From NCBI GenBank assembly GCA_900454475.1, contig UGSS01000002.1, forward strand, positions 1,569,605 to 1,633,604: DNA of 64,000 nt, written 5' to 3'. Shown here piece by piece: positions 1 to 11,216 of this stretch. The position numbers were made by a program, and so were the translations under genes. Below the pieces are notes generated by a model that ran no database searches, was not told the origin of the DNA, and saw nothing but the letters and a program-made list of their open reading frames with translations. Origin of the DNA: [Pasteurella] mairii (GTDB lineage Bacteria; Pseudomonadota; Gammaproteobacteria; Enterobacterales; Pasteurellaceae). Numbering within the stretch: position 1 is the stretch's first letter; every line of letters starts with the position of its first letter.

Positions 1-64
1 GGACGCCAAGCATGACGTCGCTACCATCATTTCAAATGTTATTTGTAGGGTATAAATTTTGCGC

Positions 65-1156
<1,092 letters not shown>

Positions 1157-1183
1157 TTATTTTAAATAATTTTCTCGCATTTT

Positions 1184-1277
1184 GTAGGGTGGGCATCCCT
1201 GCCCACCATTTATTTTTGTTCTGGTGAACATTTTGCCCGCTATTTTCATTTTTCGGTGGGCAAGGATGCCCACCCTA
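1184..1277. repeat. Inverted repeat between leuA and leuB
   Basis: Two 23-base arms (left about 1185-1207, right about 1254-1276) are reverse complements of each other with one mismatch. Each arm is itself nearly palindromic (GTGGGCA / TGCCCAC). The elements fill most of the leuA-leuB spacer. The form suggests a small non-autonomous repeat or a processing or attenuation hairpin inside the operon. No coding capacity is seen. Confidence 0.7.
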
Positions 1278-1281
1278 TGGA

Positions 1282-2832
1282 TTAGTGTTTCAAATCCTTG
1301 GTCAAATCAGCGACTTTATGGGCGCGATAAATTGCATTGATGGCGTGAATCAATGCGCGCGCGGAGGATTCCACAATGTCCGTCGCCAAGCCGACACCAT
1401 GGAAACGACGTCCGTTATGTTCTACAACAATGTCCACTTGCCCCAAGGCTTCCGCGCCCTCACCTTTCGCGGTCAAGTTATAGCTTAACATTTTTAAGTC
1501 AATTTTCGTAATTTTTAAAATCGCATTAAACACCGCATCTACCGGTCCATTACCGCCACTGGACACTTCGCTGTGTTTTTCGCCATCTAATTCCACTTGT
1601 ACAAAGGCGGAGGCTGGCAAATGGCTGATCATTTGCGAGGTGATCACATCTAATGTCAAGCGATCTTCATCGCCTTGTTGCATATCAATAAAAGCCAGCG
1701 CTTCTAAATCGTAATCAAATACTTGTCCTTTTTTATCAGCAAGTTTTAAGAAAGCGTCATATAATTTATCCAAATCATATTCGTTTTCTTGATAACCCAT
1801 GGCGTCCATATGGTTTTTCACTGCGGCACGACCAGAACGCGCGGTTAAATTTAATTTTTCTTTTTTCAAACCAATGGTTTCTGGCGACATAATTTCGTAG
1901 GTATTTTTATTTTTCACCATTCCATCTTGGTGAATACCGGAAGAATGCGCAAAGGCATTGGAACCTACAATCGCTTTATTCGGCTGAATTGGCATATTAC
2001 AAAGTTGGCTCACCATTTGGCTGACGCGGTGAATTTCTTGCGTGGTAATACGCGTATCCAACCCGTTAAACATATCCTGACGGGTTTTGATCGCCATGAC
2101 CACTTCTTCCAACGCGGTATTCCCCGCGCGCTCGCCAATTCCGTTGATGGTACATTCAATTTGACGCGCGCCCATTTGCACCGCAGTCAAGGAATTAGCG
2201 GTCGCCATGCCTAAATCGTTGTGGCAATGTACGGAAATCACTGCTTTATCCACATTCGGTACGCGATTCATCACGTTATGAATAATCTCGCCAAATTGCA
2301 TTGGTAACGTATAACCTACCGTATCGGGAATATTGATCGTCGTCGCGCCAGCGTTAATTGCCGCTTCCACAATCCGACAAATATTATCAATACCGGTACG
2401 TCCCGCATCTTCACAAGAAAACTCCACATCATCCGTATAACGACGCGCACGTTTGACCGCGTTAATTGCCATTTCTACCACATCATCAAAGGTGCGGCGT
2501 AATTTGACCTCTACGTGCAACGCGGAGGTGGCGATAAAGGTATGAATACGAAAGGCTTCTGCCACTTTCAAGGCTTCCGCCGCCACATCAATATCCTTAT
2601 CCACCGCGCGGGATAAGGCACAAACACGACTGTTTTTGATATGTTGCGCAATGGTTCTGACCGACTCAAAATCGCCCGCAGAAGACACCGGAAAACCGAC
2701 TTCCATGACATCCACGCCCAAACGCTCCAAGGCTAAGGCGATTTGCAATTTCTCTTTCACGGTTAAACTGGCTTTTAACGCTTGTTCGCCATCACGTAAT
2801 GTCGTATCAAAAATAATTACATTATTCGTCAT
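1282..2832 (-). CDS. leuA: 2-isopropylmalate synthase
   Basis: Condenses acetyl-CoA with 2-ketoisovalerate, the first committed step of leucine synthesis. The 516-residue protein has the HMGL-like catalytic barrel with the [10 protein letters not shown] motif at residues 8-17, the HCHNDLGMA metal-binding motif near residue 200, and the C-terminal LeuA allosteric domain (about 390-510). The ATG is preceded by AAGGACG. It is first in the operon with leuB and lies behind a leader peptide and attenuator (2894-3082), so leucine-dependent attenuation is expected. Confidence 0.97.
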   Translation of the reverse strand: MTNNVIIFDTTLRDGEQALKASLTVKEKLQIALALERLGVDVMEVGFPVSSAGDFESVRTIAQHIKNSRVCALSRAVDKDIDVAAEALKVAEAFRIHTFIATSALHVEVKLRRTFDDVVEMAINAVKRARRYTDDVEFSCEDAGRTGIDNICRIVEAAINAGATTINIPDTVGYTLPMQFGEIIHNVMNRVPNVDKAVISVHCHNDLGMATANSLTAVQMGARQIECTINGIGERAGNTALEEVVMAIKTRQDMFNGLDTRITTQEIHRVSQMVSQLCNMPIQPNKAIVGSNAFAHSSGIHQDGMVKNKNTYEIMSPETIGLKKEKLNLTARSGRAAVKNHMDAMGYQENEYDLDKLYDAFLKLADKKGQVFDYDLEALAFIDMQQGDEDRLTLDVITSQMISHLPASAFVQVELDGEKHSEVSSGGNGPVDAVFNAILKITKIDLKMLSYNLTAKGEGAEALGQVDIVVEHNGRRFHGVGLATDIVESSARALIHAINAIYRAHKVADLTKDLKH

Positions 2833-2863
2833 TTTGTCGTCCTTTTTTGCTCTGTTGCACCCA

Positions 2864-2872
2864 AAGTGCGGT
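2864..2872 (+). repeat. DNA uptake signal (USS)
   Basis: Exact AAGTGCGGT core followed by an AT-rich CATTTTTT tract, the usual extended form of the uptake signal. It lies between the leu attenuator and the leuA start. Confidence 0.85.
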
Positions 2873-2893
2873 CATTTTTTCAAAAATTTTGCG

Positions 2894-2920
2894 ATAAAAA
2901 AACCCGCCTCTACGTGCGGG
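2894..2920 (-). terminator. leu operon attenuator terminator
   Basis: On the minus strand the sequence reads CCCGC, an 8-base loop, GCGGG and then seven T residues. It lies between the leader peptide stop (2964) and leuA (2832), the position of a transcription attenuator. Confidence 0.85.
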
Positions 2921-2963
2921 TCTAACATTCTGGTTTTCACATTTACTGTTTTTTATCCATAAC

Positions 2964-3023
2964 CTAGCCGCACAAAGCATGTGTGAGCAGGAGATTGAGA
3001 GATAAAACAACGGAAGTAAACAT
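2964..3023 (-). CDS. leuL: leu operon leader peptide
   Basis: A 19-codon reading frame, MFTSVVLSLNLLLTHALCG, with AGAGGA upstream of its ATG. It contains six leucines, five of them clustered (L-S-L-N-L-L-L) and mostly read from CTC or TTA codons. A strong terminator hairpin lies about 45 bases past the stop, followed by leuA. This is the standard arrangement of a leader peptide whose translation senses charged tRNA-Leu. The call rests on composition and position, since such peptides are not conserved in sequence. Confidence 0.88.
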   Translation of the reverse strand: MFTSVVLSLNLLLTHALCG

Positions 3024-3054
3024 AAAAATAAATCCTCTGATTGAAACCTAATCA

Positions 3055-3082
3055 ATCTTACCCAATAAAAATGTTCTGTCAA
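3055..3082 (-). promoter_or_regulatory. Probable leu operon promoter
   Basis: On the minus strand a consensus TTGACA (-35, 3077-3082) is separated by 16 bases from TAAGAT (-10, 3055-3060). It lies about 30 bases upstream of the leuL start, which fits a short leader RNA. The bases from here to 3553 hold only one USS (3502-3510) and AT-rich sequence with no gene seen. Confidence 0.7.
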
Positions 3083-3501
3083 ATTATTTTTTAGCATTTT
3101 ATCGCTATCAATAGCAATCTTCAGCAACTCGATAAGCATAAAAAACTAAATTTTTTAAAATATAAAAAATCAAATGCTAGCATCATTTTAGTTTTCCCCG
3201 TTTTTTATCTAGTATTTCCGTCTTTCAACTCATATAAAAATGTTGCTTTTTCAGACCGCCCTTTGGCTGATAGCGATTTGCCTTTTTGATAACTTTTTGT
3301 TATGGTAAAAAAGATAGTGCGTCTATTTCGTCATCAAATTTGATATTTAAAGACGTATCATCTACCAAAAACACTCATTAAAAACCTTATTAACTTAATG
3401 AAAAATAAGTGATTTTTATAATAAATCAATTTTTAATGGAATTAAAATTATTATATTTTTTTATTATAAAAATTCTCACTTAGTTTTCTGGTAAAAAATC
3501 T

Positions 3502-3510
3502 ACCGCACTT
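3502..3510 (-). repeat. DNA uptake signal (USS)
   Basis: Exact ACCGCACTT, 43 bases upstream of the start of the BCCT transporter gene. Confidence 0.8.
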
Positions 3511-3553
3511 TAGTGTGCTGATAATTTGCTATGACTTATAGGAGAATTTGCGG

Positions 3554-5580
3554 ATGAATTTATCGTCGATAATTCATAAAAACTCATCATTTAATCCCCT
3601 TGTAATCGGAACCACTTTATTATTGGTTGTGTTATTAGTCTTTGCGACACTTGTTTTTCCGAACTTCACGCAACAAATGCTCGATTGGGCAAAAGCCGCG
3701 ATTTTTTCGCATTTTAGCTGGTTCTATATTTTATCTTTTTCTATTTTTTTGTTTTTTCTTATCGCCCTATCGGTCAGCAGCCTCGGCAATATTAAATTAG
3801 GCAGCAATGAAGAAGAGCCGGAATTTGCCTTTCATTCTTGGCTTGCCATGCTGTTTGCTGCCGGCATGGGGTGGGGTTAATGTTTTTCGGCGTCGCCGAA
3901 CCGCTCACCCATTATTTTTCCTCAATTACCACCGGAAATTTTGAACATAAACAACAAGAAGCCATGTTGCACACTTTTTTCCATTGGGGCGTGCATGCTT
4001 GGGCGGTTTATGCGGTGATCGCCCTTGCGCTGGCTTATTTCGGTTTCCGTTACAAGCTCCCGCTTGCCTTGCGTTCTTGTTTCTATCCGTTACTTAAAGA
4101 TCGCATTAATGGCAAATGGGGAGATTTAATTGATATTATGGCGCTCATTGCGACCCTGTTCGGGATTATCACCACGCTCGGCTTTGGCGCATCACAAATC
4201 GGCGCTGGGTTGATGCAATTAGGTTGGATCAATGAAAACAGTTTCGGCTTGCAAGTTGGCGTGACTGTTGTGGTCATGAGTTTAGCGGTTTTCTCTGCGA
4301 TTTCCGGCGTCGGCAAAGGGGTGAAAATCCTAAGTGAGCTTAATTTGAGCTTAGCTTTTTTATTGATGATTTTTGTGCTGGTTTGCGGTCCTACTCTCTA
4401 TTTACTTAGCACCTTTAGCGACAATCTTGGTACTTATTTAAGCAACCTTATCGGCTTAAGTTTCAAAACCTATGCGTATGAATCCGATAATACCTCTTGG
4501 TTTACCAATTGGACAGTATTATATTGGGCGTGGTGGTGTTCTTGGGCGCCCTTTGTCGGCTTGTTCATCGCTCGAATTTCACGTGGGCGCACTATTCGCG
4601 AATTTATTTTCGGCGTATTAGCAGTACCAAGTTTATTTTGTGTCATCTGGTTTACTGTATTTGGCAATAGCGCCATTTGGGTTGATCTCAATGTTGCTGG
4701 CGGCAGCTTGCATGAACTGGTTTCTGCGCCAGAAAAATTGCTGTTCCACTTTTTACATTATCTACCGCTGCCTACTGTCACCGGTATGGTTGCGTTGATC
4801 ATTATCGCCTTGTTTTTCATTACCTCGGCAGATTCCGGCATTTATGTTCTCAACAATATCGCCTCGCGCGATAAAAGTCTCGTCTCACCACGCTGGCAAG
4901 CTATCATGTGGGGCATATTGATGTCGCTTGTTGCTATCGTTTTATTAAAATCCGGCGGTTTAGGCACCTTGCAAACCATGACACTTATCGTCGCGTTGCC
5001 TTTTGCCATGCTTATGTTGGTGATGTGCGTCAGTTTATGGAAGGGCTTAAAAAACGACAAACGTTATTTTGATGCCAAATTGACGCCGAGCAGCGTGTTC
5101 TGGAATGGGGATCAATGGAAAGCGCGCTTGGAGCAAATGTTGAACCAAACGCAAGAGCAAGATATTCAACAATTTTTGCGCAAAGTAGCGTTGCCGGCAA
5201 TGCGCGAATTAAGCCACGAATTAACGGAAGTACATAATCTCAACATTGAAATTATCTCCCATATTCATGATCAAGATCCGTCGCTGGAATTTATCATCAA
5301 AAAAGAATCTTTGCGCGATTTTATGTACGGGATCAAATCTGTGAAGCGGGAAATTTCCGAACAATTGATTGAAGACGATCATTTGCCACATATTCAGCAT
5401 GACACCACCTATCAACCGTTAAATTATTTCTTTGATGGGCGTACCGGTTATGATGTGCAATATATGAGTAAAGATGAATTAATTACGGATATTCTGAAAC
5501 ATTACGAACGCTATCTTTCTTTACTAGAAGATGTGGGGCAAGAATTGATGGCGCACGAACAAACGGAATTAGCGGAATAA
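3554..5580 (+). pseudogene. BCCT-family (choline/betaine-type) transporter, frameshifted
   Basis: Sodium- or proton-coupled transporter of the betaine/choline/carnitine family in the inner membrane. The first frame runs from ATG 3554 (AGGAG upstream) to a TAA at 3878. The second frame continues as LMFFGVAEPLTHYF and runs to 5580. Together they would give about 675 residues, including the family's aromatic segment near TVLYWAWWCSWAPFVGLFIARISRGRTIREF and a long hydrophilic C-terminal tail (about 150 residues). The break is in the conserved GMGxGLMFFGVAEP motif of the third membrane segment. Adding one G to the four-G run at 3868-3871 restores GMGVGLMFFGVAEP exactly. The tail resembles that of BetT-type carriers, so choline is the likeliest substrate. 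As written the gene would make only a 108-residue fragment. Confidence 0.88.
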
Positions 5581-5601
5581 TTCACTCAAATTAACGCCAT
5601 A

Positions 5602-5656
5602 AAGTGCGGTCATTTTTTCTGATATTTTAAAAATCATGCCAAAATCGACCGCACTT
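5602..5656. terminator. Inverted USS pair, probable terminator
   Basis: AAGTGCGGT at 5602-5610 and ACCGCACTT at 5648-5656 face each other 22 bases after the transporter stop and are followed by TTTTG. Facing uptake signals downstream of genes commonly act as rho-independent terminators in this family. The remaining 220 bases to ccmA show no gene. Confidence 0.65.
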
Positions 5657-5881
5657 TTGTTTTCTCTATTATGTTCACTATCTGGCACGTACCCGATTTC
5701 TCTCTTGCCTTAAAAATTAAGCGCGTAGTTTTTAATCAATTCTATTGTCTGATTTTTTGTTTTAAATCAAAAGATCATGGCAGTTACACCTAAAGAGGTA
5801 GGGGTTTTCGTCCTTTCATTACTACGTCTCTGTTTAATCCTATGATAGAATGCGTTTTTCAAAATGGGAAAATAATTTGTG

Positions 5882-6529
5882 ATGTCAACGCTAAACCAAT
5901 TACAACTCATCCAACTGGCTTGCCAACGTGGAGATAAACGTCTTTTTGACAATCTCTCGCTCACGTGGCAATCCGGCGATTTTGTGCAAATTGAAGGACA
6001 TAACGGAATTGGAAAAACCAGTTTATTGCGCATTTTGGTCGGTCTTGCGCGCCAAGCGGAGGGCGAAGTGCGTTGGAATGGCGTCAATATCCATAAAAAT
6101 CGCGAGGAATACCACGCCGATTTGCTCTACCTAGGGCATCACGCCGGTATCAAACCCGAGCTAACCGCTTGGGAAAATCTCAAGTTTTATCAACAAATTA
6201 GCCAAAGCTGGCAAGGTGATGAGATTTTGTGGGAGGTGTTGCAGAAAGTGGGATTATTGGGGCGCGAAGATATTGCAGCAAGTCAACTTTCCGCAGGGCA
6301 ACAAAAACGCATTGCCTTAGCCAGATTATGGCTTTCGCGTGCGCCATTGTGGATTTTGGATGAGCCTTTTACTGCCATTGATAAAAATGGTGTGCAAATT
6401 TTGACCGCCCTTTTCGAACAACAGGTGAAAAACAACGGTATCGTGATTTTAACCAGTCACCAAGAAGTGCCAAGTGCGTTATTACAAAAAGTGCGGTTAG
6501 AAAATTACAAGTTTCGGGATAGTGAATAA
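5882..6529 (+). CDS. ccmA: Heme exporter ATP-binding protein CcmA
   Basis: ATPase of the CcmABCD complex, which releases holo-CcmE during cytochrome c maturation. The 215 residues are normal for the family. Walker A is GHNGIGKTS near residue 38, the ABC signature is LSAGQQKR near 140, and Walker B is LWILDEP near 160. A GTG codon directly before the ATG could also start translation. The stop overlaps the ccmB ATG by one base. It is the first gene of a nine-gene operon. A USS occurs in frame at 6489-6497. Confidence 0.96.
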   Translation: MSTLNQLQLIQLACQRGDKRLFDNLSLTWQSGDFVQIEGHNGIGKTSLLRILVGLARQAEGEVRWNGVNIHKNREEYHADLLYLGHHAGIKPELTAWENLKFYQQISQSWQGDEILWEVLQKVGLLGREDIAASQLSAGQQKRIALARLWLSRAPLWILDEPFTAIDKNGVQILTALFEQQVKNNGIVILTSHQEVPSALLQKVRLENYKFRDSE

Positions 6530-7194
6530 TGGTATTTATTGAGATCATTAAGCGAGAGCTAACAATCGCCTTTCGCAAAAAAGCGGAAATTTTAAATCCG
6601 CTTTGGTTCTTTTTGATCGTGCTTACCCTTTTCCCGTTGGTTATCGGTCCGGATCCGAAATTACTGGCGAAAATCGCGCCGGGCATTGCTTGGGTGGCGG
6701 CGTTACTGTCCGCGTTATTATCCTTTGAGCGTTTATTTCGGGATGATTTTATCGACGGTTCCTTAGAACAATTGATGCTCAGCGCGCAACCCTTGGTGGT
6801 CGTCTGTTTGGCAAAGGTTTTAGCTCATTGGCTATTAACCGGATTGCCTTTAATTTTATTATCCCCTATCGCTGCCTTATTACTCGCTTTAGAGATTAAA
6901 ATTTGGTGGGCATTGGTGTTTACCCTGTTATTAGGCACGCCGATTTTAAGTTGCATTGGCGCGATTGGCGTAGCGTTAACCGTTGGATTACGTAAGGGCG
7001 GCGTATTGTTAAGTTTGCTTATCGTGCCGTTGTTTATTCCGGTATTAATTTTTGCCGCAGCGGTATTGGATGCGGCAACCTTGAATTTATCGTATAACGG
7101 GCAATTAGCCATTTTAGGTGCAATGTTAGTTGCCGCGATAACGCTTGCTCCCTTTGCAGTGGCTGCCGCATTGCGGGTAAGTTTGGATCAGTAA
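6529..7194 (+). CDS. ccmB: Heme exporter membrane protein CcmB
   Basis: Integral membrane subunit (221 residues, about six hydrophobic segments) that pairs with CcmA and CcmC. The N-terminal stretch IIKRELTIAFRKKAEILNPLWFF is characteristic of CcmB. It starts within the ccmA stop codon, indicating translational coupling. Confidence 0.96.
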   Translation: MVFIEIIKRELTIAFRKKAEILNPLWFFLIVLTLFPLVIGPDPKLLAKIAPGIAWVAALLSALLSFERLFRDDFIDGSLEQLMLSAQPLVVVCLAKVLAHWLLTGLPLILLSPIAALLLALEIKIWWALVFTLLLGTPILSCIGAIGVALTVGLRKGGVLLSLLIVPLFIPVLIFAAAVLDAATLNLSYNGQLAILGAMLVAAITLAPFAVAAALRVSLDQ

Positions 7195-7213
7195 AAAACA
7201 AAAAGGAAAGAGT

Positions 7214-7945
7214 ATGTGGAAGTGGTTACACCCTTACGCTAAATCAGAAACGCAATATCGTTTATGCGGAAAATTTATTCCGTTTTTTATGGTATTAACC
7301 TGGTTATTGTTAGGCATCGGCGTGGTTTGGGGCTTGGCTTACGCGCCGGCGGATTATCAACAAGGCAACAGTTTCCGTATTATGTACGTACACGTGCCGG
7401 TGGCAATTTGGTCTATGAGTATTTATGTGTCCATGGCAATCGCTGGTATTATCGGGTTGGTGTGGCAAATCCGCCAAGCGCATTTATCCATTCTTGCTAT
7501 GGCGCCCATTGGTATGGTGTTTACGTTCTTAGCATTGGTCACCGGCGCCATTTGGGGAAAACCCATGTGGGGAACTTGGTGGGTTTGGGATGCGCGTTTG
7601 ACTTCATCTTTAATTTTATTTTTCCTCTATTTGGGCGTGATTGCGCTATATTCCGCGTTCCAAGATCGCGCCACCGGTATGAAAGCCGTCGCGATTTTAT
7701 CCATTGTCGGTGTGATCAATATTCCGATTATTCATTTCTCGGTGGAATGGTGGAATACGTTGCATCAAGGCGCCAGCATTACCAAATTTGAAAAACCCTC
7801 CATTGCGACGCCAATGCTAATTCCGTTGATTTTATGTATTTTCGGCTTTATGGCGTTAACGATTTGGTTTACGTTAGTGCGCTATCGCGTGGAGTTATTG
7901 CGCGACGACAGCAAACGTCCTTGGGTAAAAAATGTAATCAAATAA
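7214..7945 (+). CDS. ccmC: Heme-handling protein CcmC
   Basis: Inner-membrane protein of the heme-handling family that delivers heme to CcmE on the periplasmic side. The 243 residues contain the tryptophan-rich motif WGKPMWGTWWVWDARLTS near 115-132, flanked by conserved histidines (YVHVP near 60 and the later IIHFSVEWWNTLHQ). AAGGAAAG precedes the ATG by a few bases. Confidence 0.97.
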   Translation: MWKWLHPYAKSETQYRLCGKFIPFFMVLTWLLLGIGVVWGLAYAPADYQQGNSFRIMYVHVPVAIWSMSIYVSMAIAGIIGLVWQIRQAHLSILAMAPIGMVFTFLALVTGAIWGKPMWGTWWVWDARLTSSLILFFLYLGVIALYSAFQDRATGMKAVAILSIVGVINIPIIHFSVEWWNTLHQGASITKFEKPSIATPMLIPLILCIFGFMALTIWFTLVRYRVELLRDDSKRPWVKNVIK

Positions 7946-7957
7946 AAGGGGCACATT

Positions 7958-8161
7958 ATGTATTTCCAAACTTGGAGTGATTTTTTTAATATGGGCGGCT
8001 ACGGATTTTACGTGTGGCTATCCTACGGAATTTGTTTGGTTGCCATTGTGTTATTAGGCTTGCAAAGTCAATTCAGCCGCCAAGCGATTTTTCGTGAAAT
8101 TAAACGTGAACAGCAACGCCTTGCGCGTCAACAAGCGACAAAAACAGGTGACACATTATGA
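7958..8161 (+). CDS. ccmD: Heme exporter protein CcmD
   Basis: A 67-residue protein with one membrane segment (about residues 15-38) and a basic cytoplasmic tail. This is the normal form of CcmD, which is needed to release holo-CcmE from CcmABC. It starts with the family-like [19 protein letters not shown]. It overlaps ccmE by four bases (ATGA). Confidence 0.93.
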   Translation: MYFQTWSDFFNMGGYGFYVWLSYGICLVAIVLLGLQSQFSRQAIFREIKREQQRLARQQATKTGDTL

Positions 8162-8691
8162 ACCCAAGACGTAAATCTAGATTAACCCTTGTTTTATTTG
8201 TTTTATTGGGCGTTGCAGTTGCATCCGCGCTTGTCTTGTATGCTCTACGCCAAAATATCGACTTGTTTTATACGCCATCCGAAGTGGTGTATGGCAAACA
8301 TGATGATCCGGATACCAAACCTGAAGTTGGACAACGGATCCGTATCGGCGGAATGGTGGTAACCGGTAGTGTTCAACGCGATCCACAAAGTTTAAAAGTC
8401 AAATTTGCTTTAAATGATATTGGTCCTTCCGTTGATGTGGAATATGAGGGTATTTTGCCGGATTTATTCCGCGAAGGACAAGGGATTGTGGCGCAAGGTG
8501 TGTTAATTGCGCCAACGGTCTTGCAGGCGTCTGAAGTATTGGCAAAACATGACGAGAATTATGTGCCGCCGGAATTGGATGCGCAAATGCAAAAAGCGCA
8601 TAAACCCATGGGTATTTCCGATCAAGATTTGAAAGGCGAAAGCGAACGCGATCGTCAACAACAAACATTACAACAAGGTAAACCGCAATGA
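8158..8691 (+). CDS. ccmE: Cytochrome c-type heme chaperone CcmE
   Basis: Membrane-anchored periplasmic chaperone that binds heme covalently and hands it to CcmF. The 177 residues include an N-terminal anchor (about 9-29) and the heme attachment motif HDENY, with the attached His at 131 and Tyr at 135. The C-terminal tail is rich in Gln and charged residues. It overlaps the ccmF start by four bases. Confidence 0.97.
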   Translation: MNPRRKSRLTLVLFVLLGVAVASALVLYALRQNIDLFYTPSEVVYGKHDDPDTKPEVGQRIRIGGMVVTGSVQRDPQSLKVKFALNDIGPSVDVEYEGILPDLFREGQGIVAQGVLIAPTVLQASEVLAKHDENYVPPELDAQMQKAHKPMGISDQDLKGESERDRQQQTLQQGKPQ

Positions 8692-10646
8692 TTGCAGAAT
8701 TAGGAAATTACACGTTAGCATTAAGCCTCGCTATTTCCATTTTATTAGGCATTATTCCGTTGTGGGCGGCAAGCAAAGGGCATCAGCAACTGATGGGGCT
8801 TGCTCGTCCGATGACTTACGGTTTATTTTTTAGTTTAACGATTTCCTTTATTGCGCTGTTTTATTTATTTGCGGTAAACGATTTCAGCGTACAATACGTG
8901 GTCAATAATTCTAACTCCAACCTTCCGTTGCAATATCGCTTATCGGCAGTCTGGGGATCGCACGAAGGTTCCTTGTTGCTATGGATTTGGTTATTAACCT
9001 TTTGGGGAGCTGCGGTTGCGTTATTTAGTAAACAATTGCCGCAAGAAGCGGTAGCGCGTGTGCTTGGCATTATGGGATTGATCAGTATCGGTTTTCTGAT
9101 TTTTATCCTATTTACTTCCAATCCGTTTAACCGCACGTTCCCCGATTTTCCCGTGGACGGAAAAGAATTAAACCCGTTATTACAAGACGTTGGTCTGATT
9201 TTCCACCCGCCATTATTGTACATGGGATATGTTGGTTTCTCCGTTGCTTTTGCCTTTTCCATTGCGTCACTTATGAGTGGCAAACTGGATACCGCGTGGG
9301 CAAGATGGTCAAGACCTTGGACCCTTGCTGCTTGGGTCTTTTTAACCTTAGGGATCGTGCTTGGTTCTTGGTGGGCGTATTATGAATTAGGCTGGGGCGG
9401 CTGGTGGTTCTGGGATCCGGTGGAAAATGCTTCCTTGATGCCTTGGCTTGCCGGTACTGCATTAATCCATTCGCTTGCGGTCACAGAAAAGCGCGGTTCA
9501 TTTAAAGCCTGGACGGTCTTGCTCGCTATTTTAGCCTTTTCACTTTGCTTACTTGGCACTTTTTTAGTGCGATCCGGTATTTTAGTTTCCGTTCACGCCT
9601 TTGCCTCTGATCCGACCCGCGGATTATATATTTTGGCGTATTTAGTGGTGGTAATCGGCGGTTCCCTGACACTCTACGCCTACAAAGGTAATCAAATTCG
9701 CTCCCGAGATAATGCCGAACGTTACTCGCGCGAAACCTTGTTACTCGCCAATAATGTGTTATTAATGACCGCACTTACGGTGGTTTTATTAGGCACCTTA
9801 CTTCCCTTGGTACACAAACAATTAGGCTTAGGCACCATTTCTATTGGCGCCCCGTTTTTTGATCAAATGTTCCTGATTATCATGACGCCATTTGCTTTAT
9901 TATTGGGCGTCGGACCTTTAGTGAAATGGCGCCGCGACCAATTTTCCGCCATCAGAACGCCGGTGGTGATTAGCGTGATTCTCATGGCAATCTGCGGTTT
10001 TGCATTACCTTATCTATTACAAAATAGGCTGACGGTAAGCGCCGTTTTGGGAACCATGATGGCGGTCATTATTCTGTTGCTGAGTTTATATGAAATGCAC
10101 CAACGCGCAACGCACCGCCATGGATTTTGGCTTGGCATAACCAAACTTTCCCGCTCGCACTGGGGCATGATTTTAGCGCATGTGGGCGTTGCCATGAGCG
10201 TATGGGGCATTGCCTTTAGCCAAAACTACAGTATCGAACGCGACGTACGTATGAACGTGGGCGACAGCATAGAAATTGCCGGCTATCAATTTAAATTTAA
10301 CGGTGTACATGAAAACAGAGGTCCAAACTATATCGGCGGAGCCGCTACCGTAGACATCACACGCAATGGCAAAAGGGAAGCGACCTTATTAGCGGAAAAA
10401 CGTTTTTACACCGTCAGCCGCATGAGCATGACCGAAGCGGCGATTGATTGGGGCTTTAGCCGCGATCTTTATGTTGCCCTTGGCGAACAGTTGCAAGATG
10501 GCGCTTGGGCATTGCGCCTATATTATAAACCGTTTATTCGCTGGATTTGGTTTGGCGGCATCTTCATGGCACTGGGCGGATTACTCTGTATGTTTGACCG
10601 ACGTTACCGCTTTGCCAACGTGTTAAACGAATATCGCGGCAATTGA
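8688..10646 (+). CDS. ccmF: Cytochrome c heme lyase subunit CcmF
   Basis: Large multi-span membrane protein (652 residues) that ligates heme to apocytochrome c together with CcmH and CcmI. It contains the WWD signature [19 protein letters not shown] near 235-253 and the early [12 protein letters not shown] motif near 88. It overlaps ccmE by four bases and sits 18 bases upstream of ccmG. A USS lies in frame at 9768-9776. Confidence 0.98.
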   Translation: MIAELGNYTLALSLAISILLGIIPLWAASKGHQQLMGLARPMTYGLFFSLTISFIALFYLFAVNDFSVQYVVNNSNSNLPLQYRLSAVWGSHEGSLLLWIWLLTFWGAAVALFSKQLPQEAVARVLGIMGLISIGFLIFILFTSNPFNRTFPDFPVDGKELNPLLQDVGLIFHPPLLYMGYVGFSVAFAFSIASLMSGKLDTAWARWSRPWTLAAWVFLTLGIVLGSWWAYYELGWGGWWFWDPVENASLMPWLAGTALIHSLAVTEKRGSFKAWTVLLAILAFSLCLLGTFLVRSGILVSVHAFASDPTRGLYILAYLVVVIGGSLTLYAYKGNQIRSRDNAERYSRETLLLANNVLLMTALTVVLLGTLLPLVHKQLGLGTISIGAPFFDQMFLIIMTPFALLLGVGPLVKWRRDQFSAIRTPVVISVILMAICGFALPYLLQNRLTVSAVLGTMMAVIILLLSLYEMHQRATHRHGFWLGITKLSRSHWGMILAHVGVAMSVWGIAFSQNYSIERDVRMNVGDSIEIAGYQFKFNGVHENRGPNYIGGAATVDITRNGKREATLLAEKRFYTVSRMSMTEAAIDWGFSRDLYVALGEQLQDGAWALRLYYKPFIRWIWFGGIFMALGGLLCMFDRRYRFANVLNEYRGN

Positions 10647-10664
10647 GCAAAATAGGAGCTGATG

Positions 10665-11216
10665 ATGAATAAAAAACTGTATATTCCACTGATTGTTTTT
10701 CTTGTTTTAGCGGTGGCGTTTTTGGTGCAATTACAACGAAATGCACAAGGCGACGATCCAAAAGCGCTGGAAAGCGCCTTGATTGGCAAACCGGTGCCGA
10801 CAAAAACCTTGCACGATTTATTCAATGACCAAAGTTACGAGCAAGCGCAATTGTTTCAGCAAGGCAAACCAATTTTGTTAAACGTATGGGCGACCTGGTG
10901 CCCCACTTGTTACGCGGAACATCAATATTTAAACAAACTCGCTAAACAAGGGGTGACTATTGTCGGTTTGGACTATAAAGACGACAGTGCCAAAGCGGTA
11001 AAATGGTTGAAAGATTTAGGAAATCCGTATCAAGTCGTGTTGAAAGATGAAAAAGGCGCCTTTGGATTGGATCTTGGGGTTTATGGCGCGCCAGAAACCT
11101 TTATTGTGGATGGCAAAGGCGTTATTCATTATCGTCATGCCGGCGATATTAATGAAAGTGTTTGGCAAAATAAATTACAGCCGATTTATAACAAATTGCT
11201 TGAGGAAAAAGAATGA
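10665..11216 (+). CDS. ccmG: Thiol:disulfide interchange protein CcmG (DsbE)
   Basis: Membrane-anchored periplasmic thioredoxin that keeps the apocytochrome CXXC motif reduced. Residues 5-22 form the membrane anchor. The active site is WATWCPTC, with cysteines at 79 and 82. The cis-proline loop GVYGAPETF is present. Two ATG codons are adjacent (10662 and 10665). AGGAG at 10654-10658 is better spaced for the second. The end overlaps ccmH by four bases. Confidence 0.96.
   Translation: MNKKLYIPLIVFLVLAVAFLVQLQRNAQGDDPKALESALIGKPVPTKTLHDLFNDQSYEQAQLFQQGKPILLNVWATWCPTCYAEHQYLNKLAKQGVTIVGLDYKDDSAKAVKWLKDLGNPYQVVLKDEKGAFGLDLGVYGAPETFIVDGKGVIHYRHAGDINESVWQNKLQPIYNKLLEEKE

Noticed and set aside
1-64. 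Possible start of another gene at the left edge
   Set aside because: A minus-strand ATG ATG occurs near position 31, but only about ten codons are visible and they do not look like leuC, so no call is possible.
2822-3139. Possible 105-residue minus-strand ORF upstream of leuA
   Set aside because: It overlaps the leu promoter, leader peptide and terminator in another frame, and its sequence is low-complexity and unlike any family. The short leucine-rich leader explains the region better.
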